From positions 1-16,321 of the forward strand of contig JACQRQ010000122.1 of assembly GCA_016206405.1 (NCBI GenBank): a stretch of DNA of 16,321 bases, given 5' to 3'. Both the position numbers and the translations under genes were made by a program. The DNA comes from Elusimicrobiota bacterium (GTDB lineage Bacteria; Elusimicrobiota; Elusimicrobia; O2-12-FULL-59-9). Below, piece after piece: positions 1 through 6,902 of the stretch. Every line of letters begins with the position of its first letter. Positions within the stretch are counted from its first letter, which is position 1. The notes under the pieces are model-generated. The model was given only the letters and a program-made list of their open reading frames with translations, had not been told where the DNA came from and did not search any database.

Positions 1-24
1 CGGGTCGAAAAGTTCAAAAAAATA

Positions 25-84
25 GGACTGCGAATCTGCTGCCTACGCGTTTTCGTGCTGGCTTGCGGAATTGCTGCCGAGTCC
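25..84 (+). other. Foldable segment, possible structured RNA or leader
   Basis: This stretch can fold into one imperfect hairpin. GGACT (25-29) pairs with AGTCC (80-84). Inside it, bases 30-39 pair in broken fashion with 65-74, GCC (41-43) pairs with GGC (60-62), and ACG (45-47) pairs with CGT (54-56) around a CGTTTT loop. I do not recognise an RNA family. It could be the 3' end of an upstream transcript that begins outside the window, or part of the yebC leader. The pairing was found by eye, and a GC-rich 60-base stretch can fold by chance, so confidence is low. Confidence 0.25.
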
Positions 85-115
85 ATCTAAGACTGTACTT
101 ATTAAGGACTTTTTT
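80..115 (+). terminator. Weak terminator-like hairpin with a T-run
   Basis: AGTCC (80-84) can pair with GGACT (106-110), which runs straight into six T (110-115). An inner AAG/CTT pair is also possible. The stem is short and the loop long, so this would be a weak intrinsic terminator, perhaps for a gene or RNA ending before the window. The same AGTCC can pair instead with GGACT at 25-29, so the two folds exclude each other. Confidence 0.25.
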
Positions 116-120
116 AATAA
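99..120. promoter_or_regulatory. AT-rich perfect inverted repeat upstream of yebC
   Basis: TTATTAA (99-105) and TTAATAA (114-120) are perfect 7-bp inverted repeats with an 8-base spacer, in an AT-rich patch of an otherwise GC-rich region. A TAAAAT hexamer (118-123) that could act as a -10 box overlaps the right arm; no good -35 is visible. This is the only AT-rich stretch ahead of the long rightward gene train, so it is the best candidate for its promoter and a dimeric operator. Function is inferred. Confidence 0.35.
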
Positions 121-184
121 AATAACATGGTCTATTCGGCGGCCGAAGGGTTTAAGAGCCGGCCGCTGTCGAGGGGTAAAGATT

Positions 185-913
185 ATGGGCGGACATTCTC
201 ATTGGGCGGGCATCAAGCACAAAAAGGCCGTCATAGACGCCAAGCGCAGCAAAGTTTTCACCCGGATCATCCGGGAAATCACCATCGCCGCCAGAATAGG
301 AGGCGGAATCCTTGATAACAACCCGCGCCTGCGCAAAGCGATCGACGACGCCCGAGCGGCCAACATGCCTGCCGACAACGTCAAACGGGCGATCATGAAA
401 GGCACCGGGGAATTGCCCGGGGTTCAATACGAAGAGTTGACCTACGAAGGCTACGGCCCCGGCGGCGTGGCGATCACCTGCGAGGTCACCACCGACAGCC
501 GGAACAGGACGACCAGCGAGATCCGGCGCATTTTCGAGAAATTCGGCGGCAATCTGGGAGAAACCGGCTGCGTCTCCTGGATGTTCGATCAAAAGGGGAT
601 GATCGTCATTAAAAAGGACCAAATCTCCGAAGACAAGCTGACCGAGCTTGTGCTTGAGGCCGGGGCGGAGGACTTAAACGCGGAGGACGACGAATTTTAC
701 ACGATCTACACCTCCCCCAAGGATTTGGACGCCGTCAAAAAGCACCTCGCGGGCCGGGAACTGGCTCTGGAATCCTGCGAATTGACGATGGTTCCCAAGA
801 GCTTCGTGGACGTGAGCGGCAAAGACGCCGAGAAGGTAGTGGCCCTCATGGAAGCCCTCGAAGAGCATGACGACACCAAAAACTCCTACGCCAATTTCGA
901 CATCCCGAAATAA
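185..913 (+). CDS. yebC: YebC/PmpR-family protein (TACO1 family)
   Basis: A 242-residue YebC-family protein. Members act in the cytoplasm as transcriptional regulators or as ribosome-associated factors that help translate proline-rich stretches, so the exact role here is open. The N-terminus MGGHSHWAGIKHKKA and the block AKRSKVFTRIIREITIAAR are family hallmarks, as is the later stretch YEGYGPGGVAI. Length is normal for the family, which usually has about 240 residues. The ATG at 185 is chosen because the family signature begins exactly there and GAGGGG (171-176) lies 8 bases upstream. The reading frame is open further upstream to 71, but that part does not resemble the family. It overlaps the start of ruvC by 47 bases; yebC next to ruvCAB is a common bacterial arrangement. 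Confidence 0.96.
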   Translation: MGGHSHWAGIKHKKAVIDAKRSKVFTRIIREITIAARIGGGILDNNPRLRKAIDDARAANMPADNVKRAIMKGTGELPGVQYEELTYEGYGPGGVAITCEVTTDSRNRTTSEIRRIFEKFGGNLGETGCVSWMFDQKGMIVIKKDQISEDKLTELVLEAGAEDLNAEDDEFYTIYTSPKDLDAVKKHLAGRELALESCELTMVPKSFVDVSGKDAEKVVALMEALEEHDDTKNSYANFDIPK

Positions 914-1430
914 TCGTGTCGAGGTGGTTCTGGGCATCGATCCCGGCTTGGCCGACACAGGCTGGGCCGTGATTGTCCAGCCCGAGGGCGGCGGCCTCCC
1001 GCTTCTGAGGGATGCGGGCATTGTCAAGACCTCCGCCGGCACCCCCTTGCCATCCCGCCTTGCCACGATTTATGCGCGCGTCACCGAAATCATTGAGCGC
1101 CACCGGCCGCGGCGAGTGGCCATCGAAGAGCTTTTTTTTCTCAAAGCGGCCAAAAGCGTTTCCGCCGTCAGCCAAGCGCGGGGAGTCATCATCCTGGCGG
1201 CTTCCCACGCGGGCTCCGACGTCTTTGAGTACAATCCCCGCCAGGTCAAAAGCACCCTGACGGGCAACGGCAAAGCGCCCAAGCCGCAAATGCAGAAAAT
1301 GGTCCAGCATTTGCTGCATCTAGCCCATCCCCCCCATCCCGACGACGTCGCCGACGCCATGGCCATCGCCTTATGCCATCTGCGTTTTGAGCGGCTCAGC
1401 CGCATGATAGCGGCCGGAGGGGGCGGATGA
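867..1430 (+). CDS. ruvC: Holliday junction endodeoxyribonuclease RuvC
   Basis: RuvC is the resolvase that cuts Holliday junctions symmetrically after RuvAB branch migration. The four acidic metal ligands of the RNase H-like fold are visible: Asp25 in GIDPG, Glu87 in AIEELFF, and Asp160 and Asp163 in HPDDVADAMAIA (numbering from the ATG at 867). The conserved SQARGV and TGNGKA segments are also present. The ATG at 867 gives 187 residues and overlaps yebC by 47 bases. An in-frame GTG at 924 would give 168 residues with the first catalytic Asp at position 6, closer to typical RuvC length, but has no clear ribosome binding site. The start is therefore unsettled. The stop shares ATGA with the start of ruvA, suggesting coupled translation. 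Confidence 0.95.
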   Translation: MTTPKTPTPISTSRNNRVEVVLGIDPGLADTGWAVIVQPEGGGLPLLRDAGIVKTSAGTPLPSRLATIYARVTEIIERHRPRRVAIEELFFLKAAKSVSAVSQARGVIILAASHAGSDVFEYNPRQVKSTLTGNGKAPKPQMQKMVQHLLHLAHPPHPDDVADAMAIALCHLRFERLSRMIAAGGGG

Positions 1431-2044
1431 TCGCCTATCTGAAAGGCGCCATTTTAAGAAAAGGCGCGGACAGCGCCGTGGTGGATGTCAACGGGCTGGG
1501 CTATGAAGTTTTTCTCATCCCTTCCAGCCTGCAGCGCCTCCACAACGGGGACCCGGTCGAGCTTTTCATCACCGAATCCTTCGGCCTATACGGCGGCGGG
1601 GCCGCCCTTTACGGCTTTTTGAACGAAGAGGAGCAAGCCATTTTCGAGGCGTTTAAGGCCATGCCGAAGACCGGCGCCAAAAAATCATTGGAATATCTGG
1701 AGAAAGCCGCCAAATCCCTGCCCGATTTCCGGCGCGCGGTGCTGGAAAAGGATTTTCATGTCCTGGTGGGAATCTTCGGCTTCACCAAAAAAACGGCGGA
1801 GAAGCTCGTCCTTTCCCTCAAAGACAAGCTCGCCCCCATCGCCTTATCCGGGGAGCGCCTCTATCCCGGCGGCGCCGCGGCCCGCAAAGAGTCGCAGATG
1901 GTCCAGCAGGCCGTCAACGCCCTGACCGCTTTGGGGTATAAGAATTCCGAAGCCAAAACGGCCATCCAGACGCTCACGGAGGAAAGGCCGATGTCGGAGC
2001 TTTCTCTGGAAGAATGCGTCCGCCTGGCGCTCAAGAAATTATGA
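1427..2044 (+). CDS. ruvA: Holliday junction DNA helicase subunit RuvA
   Basis: RuvA binds the four-way junction as a tetramer or octamer and loads the RuvB motor. At 205 residues it has normal length. Residues 1-63 form the OB-fold domain (MIAYLKGAI, VDVNGLGYEV, YGFL). Residues 70-135 cover the two helix-hairpin-helix motifs, and residues 155-205 are the RuvB-binding domain III ending in LSLEECVRLALKKL. The hairpins are divergent: the usual GVGPK turn of the first reads KTGAK (81-85), and the usual PGIGKKTA of the second reads FGFTKKTA (117-124). The start overlaps ruvC by ATGA and the end overlaps ruvB by ATGA, as in many ruvCAB operons. Confidence 0.94.
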   Translation: MIAYLKGAILRKGADSAVVDVNGLGYEVFLIPSSLQRLHNGDPVELFITESFGLYGGGAALYGFLNEEEQAIFEAFKAMPKTGAKKSLEYLEKAAKSLPDFRRAVLEKDFHVLVGIFGFTKKTAEKLVLSLKDKLAPIALSGERLYPGGAAARKESQMVQQAVNALTALGYKNSEAKTAIQTLTEERPMSELSLEECVRLALKKL

Positions 2045-3072
2045 AGGAATACGAAAGCGCCCAGCTTCTAAATCCCAAAAGCCTTCCGGAGGAAGGATCG
2101 GGCCTGGAATACTCCCTGAGGCCGAAAACTCTGGACGAATTTATCGGACAGCAGAAGCTCAAGGACAATCTCAAAGTGTTCGTCGAGGCGGCCAAACGCC
2201 GCCGGGAAGCGCTGGATCACTGCCTGTTTTATTCCCCTCCCGGCCTGGGAAAAACCACCCTCGCCTTCATCATGGCCCGGGAAATGGGCGTCAGCCTCAA
2301 GACGACCTCCGGCCCCATTCTTGAGCGCGTCGGAGATCTCGCCGCCATGCTGACCGACCTTTCGGAAGGGGACGTTTTTTTTATCGATGAAATTCACCGC
2401 CTCAACCACATCGTGGAGGAGGCGCTCTATCCCGTCATGGAGGATTTCAATTTTTACATCAACACCGGACGCGGTCCGGCCGCCACGACCGTCAAACTCT
2501 CCATCCCGAGGTTCACTCTGATCGGCGCCACGACCCGCTCCGGCCTTTTGACCGGCCCGCTGCGCGACCGCTTCGGCATCATCGGCAATCTGAACTTTTA
2601 CGAGAACCCGGAGCTGGAGCGCATCGTGGTTCGCTCGGCGCAGATACTCAACATCGAGGTGGAGCCCAGCGGCGTTGAGGAAATCGCGCGCCGCTCCCGG
2701 GGCACCCCCCGCATCGCCAACCGCCTCCTGCGGCGGCTGCGGGACTTCGCCGAGGTGCAAGGCCGGGGCGTCATCACGCAGGCCATCGCGCAAAGCGCCC
2801 TGGACGCTCTCGAGGTCGACCCCGAAGGCCTCGACGCCATGGACCGCCGCCTGTTGGCGGCCCTCATTGAGAAATTCAGAGGCGGCCCGGTCGGCATTGA
2901 AAATCTGGCCATCGCCGTGGGAGAGGAGATTGATTCCCTGACCGACGTTTACGAGCCGTACCTCATTCAATCCGGCTTCCTGCAAAGGACCTTCCGCGGG
3001 CGCGTCGCCACTCCGAAGGCCTACAAACATCTCCGCTTGGAGCTCCCTGCGAAGCCGGAGGATCTTTTCTAA
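2041..3072 (+). CDS. ruvB: Holliday junction branch migration helicase RuvB
   Basis: RuvB is the AAA+ ring ATPase that pumps DNA through the RuvA-bound junction. Its 343 residues match the family. The sequence shows Walker A PPGLGKTT (66-73), Walker B FFIDEIH (113-119), the sensor segment GATTRSGLLTGPLRDRFG, the sensor-2 region RGTPRIANRLLRRLRDF, and a C-terminal winged helix with EPYLIQSGFLQRTFRGRVAT. The ATG at 2041 is chosen because it overlaps the ruvA stop by ATGA and gives the usual short N-terminus; an in-frame ATG at 2014 lies inside ruvA and is unlikely. The next gene starts 4 bases after its stop. Confidence 0.97.
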   Translation: MKEYESAQLLNPKSLPEEGSGLEYSLRPKTLDEFIGQQKLKDNLKVFVEAAKRRREALDHCLFYSPPGLGKTTLAFIMAREMGVSLKTTSGPILERVGDLAAMLTDLSEGDVFFIDEIHRLNHIVEEALYPVMEDFNFYINTGRGPAATTVKLSIPRFTLIGATTRSGLLTGPLRDRFGIIGNLNFYENPELERIVVRSAQILNIEVEPSGVEEIARRSRGTPRIANRLLRRLRDFAEVQGRGVITQAIAQSALDALEVDPEGLDAMDRRLLAALIEKFRGGPVGIENLAIAVGEEIDSLTDVYEPYLIQSGFLQRTFRGRVATPKAYKHLRLELPAKPEDLF

Positions 3073-3076
3073 CCGC

Positions 3077-4276
3077 ATGCGCGAGCGCAGCCTCAAGATT
3101 TGCCGCCTTGCCGTCCCGGCCCTCTGTCTTTGGGCTGTGAATGCCCCCGATATCCGGGCGGGCGCCGCCCGCGCCCCCGAGGCAACCCGCCAGGCGCAGG
3201 GGGAGACCATCCGGGTTGAAATTTTCAATGAGATTCAAAAAATCCAGATCGAACTGGAAAGCCCCGGCAGCGTCACGGATCTTGATTCCGGAGAAACGCG
3301 CCGGCTGACCCCCAATCAAGTCTATGAAGTCGAGCCGGCGGGATTGGGGCAAATCCATTTTGACAACTGGATTCTCGGACCGCATTTGCGCGTGTCCGGC
3401 CAAAACCCTCAAAAACCCATCTGGCTCGGCGGCCGCCCTTACCGGGGCAGCCTGAAATTGCGCTCGGCCTCCTCCAAGTGGCTCAACATCGTCAATGAGC
3501 TGGACGTTGAAGATTACTTGAACGGAGTCTTGGCCAAGGAAATGGGCGAAAACTGGCCTGTGGAAGCCTTAAAGGCCCAGGCCGTGGTTTCCCGCTCCTA
3601 CGCCTTGAGAGCCCTGAAGCGATCCGCCAATAATAACTTTGACTTAGGCAGCGACACCAGGTTCCAGGTTTACGATGGGACTCCCCGCACCGAAAAAATC
3701 GAGCGCGCGGTGCGGGAAACCGCGGGCGAAGTGCTGACCTACAAGGGAGACCTTCTGCCCGCCTATTTCCATTCCTGCTGCGGAGGCCACACGAGCTCGG
3801 TCAAAACCATTTGGCCGGATTCCGAGCCGGTGCCGGCGCCTCTTTCCGGCGTCTCCGACCGCTATTGCCGCCTCTCCCCCCATTACGGCTGGAAAGTTTT
3901 TTTGCCTCTGCCGGCAATTCTCTCGGCGTTGAAGCCGGATTATCCCGAAGTCAACAAGGTTTACTCTCTGCGGGTCATTCAGCGGGCGGCTTCCGGGTAT
4001 GTCCGCTGGATCCGCATCAAGACCGACGCCGGAATGCTCGACCTGCTGGGCAACCGCTTCCGCCAAATTCTGGGCAGCGACCAAATCAAGAGCGCTTACA
4101 TCACGCGCCTGTTCAGCTATCAAAATGGCTTCGCCATCCTCGGCCGCGGCTGGGGACACGGCGTCGGCATGTGCCAATGGGGCGCCAAGGCCCAGGCGGA
4201 GAAAGGAAAATCCTACAAGAGCATCCTTCGCTTCTATTTCCGGGGCGCGGCGATCGAGCACCGTGCAAATCTCTGA
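3077..4276 (+). CDS. Secreted SpoIID/LytB-domain protein, probable peptidoglycan lytic transglycosylase or amidase enhancer
   Basis: A 399-residue SpoIID/LytB-family protein. In spore formers SpoIID is a lytic transglycosylase that cuts glycan strands stripped of stem peptides; homologues in non-sporulating bacteria probably remodel septal or side-wall peptidoglycan. A signal-like N-terminus (basic RERSLKICR, hydrophobic LAVPALCLWAV, possible cleavage near residues 28-32) implies export. The catalytic-type segment is NGVLAKEMGENWPVEALKAQ with Glu155. The HSCCGGHTSS segment (232-241) matches the metal-binding region, and GRGWGHGVGMCQWGA (356-370) is the family's C-terminal signature. GGAGGA (3057-3062) lies 14 bases upstream of the ATG. 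Nothing else in the window points to sporulation. The gene overlaps queA by 14 bases. Confidence 0.9.
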   Translation: MRERSLKICRLAVPALCLWAVNAPDIRAGAARAPEATRQAQGETIRVEIFNEIQKIQIELESPGSVTDLDSGETRRLTPNQVYEVEPAGLGQIHFDNWILGPHLRVSGQNPQKPIWLGGRPYRGSLKLRSASSKWLNIVNELDVEDYLNGVLAKEMGENWPVEALKAQAVVSRSYALRALKRSANNNFDLGSDTRFQVYDGTPRTEKIERAVRETAGEVLTYKGDLLPAYFHSCCGGHTSSVKTIWPDSEPVPAPLSGVSDRYCRLSPHYGWKVFLPLPAILSALKPDYPEVNKVYSLRVIQRAASGYVRWIRIKTDAGMLDLLGNRFRQILGSDQIKSAYITRLFSYQNGFAILGRGWGHGVGMCQWGAKAQAEKGKSYKSILRFYFRGAAIEHRANL

Positions 4277-5423
4277 TTTCATCTACGATTTCCCGGCGGC
4301 GCTGACCGCCACGCGCCCCGTTGAGCCGAGAGATCATGCCCGGCTTTTGCTCCTGGAAGGACCCGCCGCATCGCCGAGGCACCACCGCTTCTTTGAGCTC
4401 GGCCGTTTTCTAAGGCCCGGCGACTGCCTGGTCATCAACCAAACCAAGGTCCGGCGCGCAAAAATCACGGCGCGCAAGCCGGCGGGAGGGAGGATCGAGC
4501 TGCTGCTGCTTGCGCCCTATCCGGCCCCCTCCAAGTTGCTCCGGGGACCGGCGATCCCCCAGTGGGGGCCCCCCATCCATCCGGCCGTCCCCCTTTCCGC
4601 CTGCGCCGCGGCGCAGGGCGGTTCTTCCGTATGGCTGGCGCTTACCGATAAAGGCAAGCCGGGACTGCGGCTTTCGTGCCCCGGCGGCGTCTGCGCCACG
4701 CTCCTGGGCAAAACGGCCCGCGGCGAGTGGATTTGCGAATTTTCCCATCCCGATTTAGTTGCCTATATGGAGCGCCACGGCGAAATGCCCCTGCCGCCCT
4801 ACATTGTGAAGGCGCGAAACAGAACCGGCGGAAATGCTCCGGCGGAGGCGGATGAAAAGAGTTATCAGACCGTTTACGCCCGGGCCGATGGTTCCATCGC
4901 CGCTCCGACCGCCGGCCTGCATTTCACCCCGGAGCTCCTGGATAACTTGAAAAATATGGGCGTCGCCGTGGCGGAAATCGTGCTGCACGTGGGCTGGGGA
5001 ACGTTCCGGCCGGTTTTTTGCGAAACGGTCGAAGCCCACACGATGCTCGAGGAGTACTACCGGATATCCCCCGGGGCCGCGCGGGAAATCAACCGCACGC
5101 GAGATTCCGGCGGCCGGGTCGTGGCCGTGGGAACCACCTCGGTGAGAACTCTGGAAAGCGCCGCCGCGTCCTCCGGGAAAGCCCGCCTCCCGGACTCCGG
5201 CGGGGAGGGATGGACGAATCTCTTCATTTACCCAGGCCACCTATTCAAAATGACCGACGCTCTGCTCACCAATTTTCACCAGCCCAAATCTACGCCGCTG
5301 CTGTTGACAAGCGCCTTCTTCCGTTGGCGCCACGGGCGGGACGGCTTGATGGACGCCTACCGCTGCGCGATCGACAACCGCTACCGTCTTTATTCCTACG
5401 GCGACGCCATGCTTATCCTATGA
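4263..5423 (+). CDS. queA: S-adenosylmethionine:tRNA ribosyltransferase-isomerase QueA
   Basis: QueA transfers and isomerises the ribosyl group of S-adenosylmethionine onto preQ1-modified tRNA, making epoxyqueuosine in the wobble position. The GTG at 4263 is chosen because it gives the typical N-terminus (M)QISDFIYDFPAAL; the frame upstream only shadows spoIID. Family motifs are VINQTKVRRAKI (57-68), DEKSYQTVYARADGSIAAPT (197-216), HVGWGTFRPV (242-251), VAVGTTSVRTLES (287-299) and LLTNFHQPKSTPLLL (334-348). At 386 residues it is longer than usual (about 340-356); much of the excess is a proline-rich insertion at roughly 85-120. It shares ATGA with tgt, the next enzyme site in the same pathway. 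Confidence 0.95.
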   Translation: MQISDFIYDFPAALTATRPVEPRDHARLLLLEGPAASPRHHRFFELGRFLRPGDCLVINQTKVRRAKITARKPAGGRIELLLLAPYPAPSKLLRGPAIPQWGPPIHPAVPLSACAAAQGGSSVWLALTDKGKPGLRLSCPGGVCATLLGKTARGEWICEFSHPDLVAYMERHGEMPLPPYIVKARNRTGGNAPAEADEKSYQTVYARADGSIAAPTAGLHFTPELLDNLKNMGVAVAEIVLHVGWGTFRPVFCETVEAHTMLEEYYRISPGAAREINRTRDSGGRVVAVGTTSVRTLESAAASSGKARLPDSGGEGWTNLFIYPGHLFKMTDALLTNFHQPKSTPLLLTSAFFRWRHGRDGLMDAYRCAIDNRYRLYSYGDAMLIL

Positions 5424-6565
5424 GGGGCGCCGGGACGCTCCCCTCTTCTCCGTTTGAAGAGCTCCATCGCGACGCGCAAACCCGGGCCCGCGCCGGGACG
5501 CTCACAACGGCTCACGGCCGGATTGAAACGCCGGTCTTCATGCCGGTGGCCACCCAGGGCAGCGTCAAGGCCCTATCGCAGCAAGTCCTGCGCAATATTA
5601 AAGTGACGGCCATCCTCGCCAACACTTATCATCTGTATTTGAGACCGGGGCTGGAAATTCTGAAAAAGGCGGGCGGCCTTCACCGTTTCATGAATTGGGA
5701 CAAAACCATTCTCACCGACTCCGGCGGCTACCAGATTTTCAGCCTTTCCCACTTAAGAAAAATCGAGGCGGGCGGCGTGACCTTCAAATCCCACCATGAC
5801 GGAAGCCTCCACCGCCTCACTCCCGAAAAAGTCATCGAGCTTCAAGCGGGACTCGGTTCCGACATTTGGACCTGCCTGGACATCTGCCCCCCTTTCCCGT
5901 GCGAGGCCGAGGCGGCTCGAAGCGCGCTGGAGACCACGCAGCTCTGGGCGGAACGCTCTTGGCGCGCCTATGAAAAACTCGAAAAGCCCGCGCTCCTGTT
6001 CGGCATCCTGCAAGGCTCCTTCTATCCGGACCTGCGCCGCGAGGCCGCGGAGCACCTGCTCCGGCATCCCTTTCAAGGCATCGCCCTCGGCGGTTTTTCC
6101 GTGGGCGAGCCCAAGGAAAAGACCTGGGAAATTCTCGAGGCGACGCTCAAGGCGCTGCCTTTCGAAAAGCCGGTCTACCTGATGGGGGTGGGCACTCCAG
6201 AAGATTTATGGGAAGCCGTCGGCATGGGGGTGGACATGTTCGATTGCGTGTGGCCGACGCGCAACGCCCGCAACGGCCAGGTGATGACTTCCCAAGGCAA
6301 GCTCTACATAAAAAACCTCCAGTTTCGCGACGATTTCGGGCCGCTGGACCCGGAGTGCGGCTGCGAGGCCTGCCGAAACTACAGCCGGGCGTACCTTTCG
6401 CACCTCTTTAGGAGCCGCGAGCTTCTGGCGCATGAGATTCTTTCTTTACACAACGTCCACTTTTTGATAGAATTGATGCGTCAAATTGCCAGCAGCATCC
6501 GCGAAAACCGCTTCTTGGAAGCCAAAAAGCGGTTTTTAACTAAATGGAGGTCTCATGTCCCCTAA
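5420..6565 (+). CDS. tgt: tRNA-guanine transglycosylase Tgt
   Basis: Tgt swaps guanine 34 of GUN-anticodon tRNAs for preQ1, the step before QueA. Its 381 residues include the general acid-base Asp100 in LTDSGGYQIFSL, Gln198 in GILQGS, GGFSVGE (224-230), the nucleophile Asp275 in FDCVWPTRNARNG, and a zinc site formed by Cys313, Cys315, Cys318 and probably His344. In the substrate pocket the usual Asp-Glu-Cys reads Asp-Ile-Cys (154-156). The ATG at 5420 overlaps the queA stop by ATGA; the open frame upstream to 5018 is a shadow of queA. The 3' end overlaps yajC by 11 bases, matching the common queA-tgt-yajC-secDF order. Confidence 0.96.
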   Translation: MRGAGTLPSSPFEELHRDAQTRARAGTLTTAHGRIETPVFMPVATQGSVKALSQQVLRNIKVTAILANTYHLYLRPGLEILKKAGGLHRFMNWDKTILTDSGGYQIFSLSHLRKIEAGGVTFKSHHDGSLHRLTPEKVIELQAGLGSDIWTCLDICPPFPCEAEAARSALETTQLWAERSWRAYEKLEKPALLFGILQGSFYPDLRREAAEHLLRHPFQGIALGGFSVGEPKEKTWEILEATLKALPFEKPVYLMGVGTPEDLWEAVGMGVDMFDCVWPTRNARNGQVMTSQGKLYIKNLQFRDDFGPLDPECGCEACRNYSRAYLSHLFRSRELLAHEILSLHNVHFLIELMRQIASSIRENRFLEAKKRFLTKWRSHVP

Positions 6566-6872
6566 CGTTCCGCCGGTGTGGATGAACTTTGTGCCCTTGA
6601 TCGCTATCTTCCTTATATTTTACTTCCTCCTGATCCGGCCGCAGCAAAAGCAGATGCAAAACCACGACAAAATGCTCAAAAATCTCAAAAAAGGCGATCA
6701 CATCCTCACCAACGGCGGACTCTACGGCGTCATCACCGCCGTGAAAGGCGCGGACCTGGAGGTCAAAATCTCCGAAGAAGTCAAAGTCCTGCTGGCTAAG
6801 TCCGGCGTCGCCAAACGCCTGGAAGAAACTCCGGCGCTCACCCAAAACGGCGTCGCCTCCACGCAAGGCTGA
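6555..6872 (+). CDS. yajC: Preprotein translocase accessory subunit YajC
   Basis: YajC is a small inner-membrane partner of SecDF and SecYEG. The 105-residue product has one membrane segment (about 12-28, FVPLIAIFLIFYFLLI) followed directly by the family hallmark RPQQKQMQNHDKML and LKKGDHILTNGGLYGVI. GGAGG (6546-6550) lies 4 bases before the ATG. The start overlaps tgt by 11 bases and secD follows after 30 bases, so it very probably belongs to the same transcript. The role rests on family knowledge and the secD/secF neighbours. Confidence 0.94.
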   Translation: MSPNVPPVWMNFVPLIAIFLIFYFLLIRPQQKQMQNHDKMLKNLKKGDHILTNGGLYGVITAVKGADLEVKISEEVKVLLAKSGVAKRLEETPALTQNGVASTQG

Positions 6873-6902
6873 TCCGCATAACATAGCGACCTAAACCAGA
6901 AG

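Noticed and set aside
71..184. N-terminal extension of YebC
   Set aside because: The family signature and a good Shine-Dalgarno both place the start at 185, and the extension lacks YebC similarity.
1..184. tRNA, tmRNA, SRP RNA or RNase P RNA at the left edge
   Set aside because: No T-loop, CCA end, or conserved motif of these RNAs was found; only generic pairing potential is present.
2068..3228. Long leftward open frame opposite ruvB
   Set aside because: It lies antisense to a clear RuvB and its translation is rich in Arg, Gly and Ala with no recognisable domain; such frames are common opposite GC-rich genes.
3999..4262. Upstream extension of the queA frame
   Set aside because: It is a shadow of spoIID; QueA similarity begins exactly at GTG 4263.
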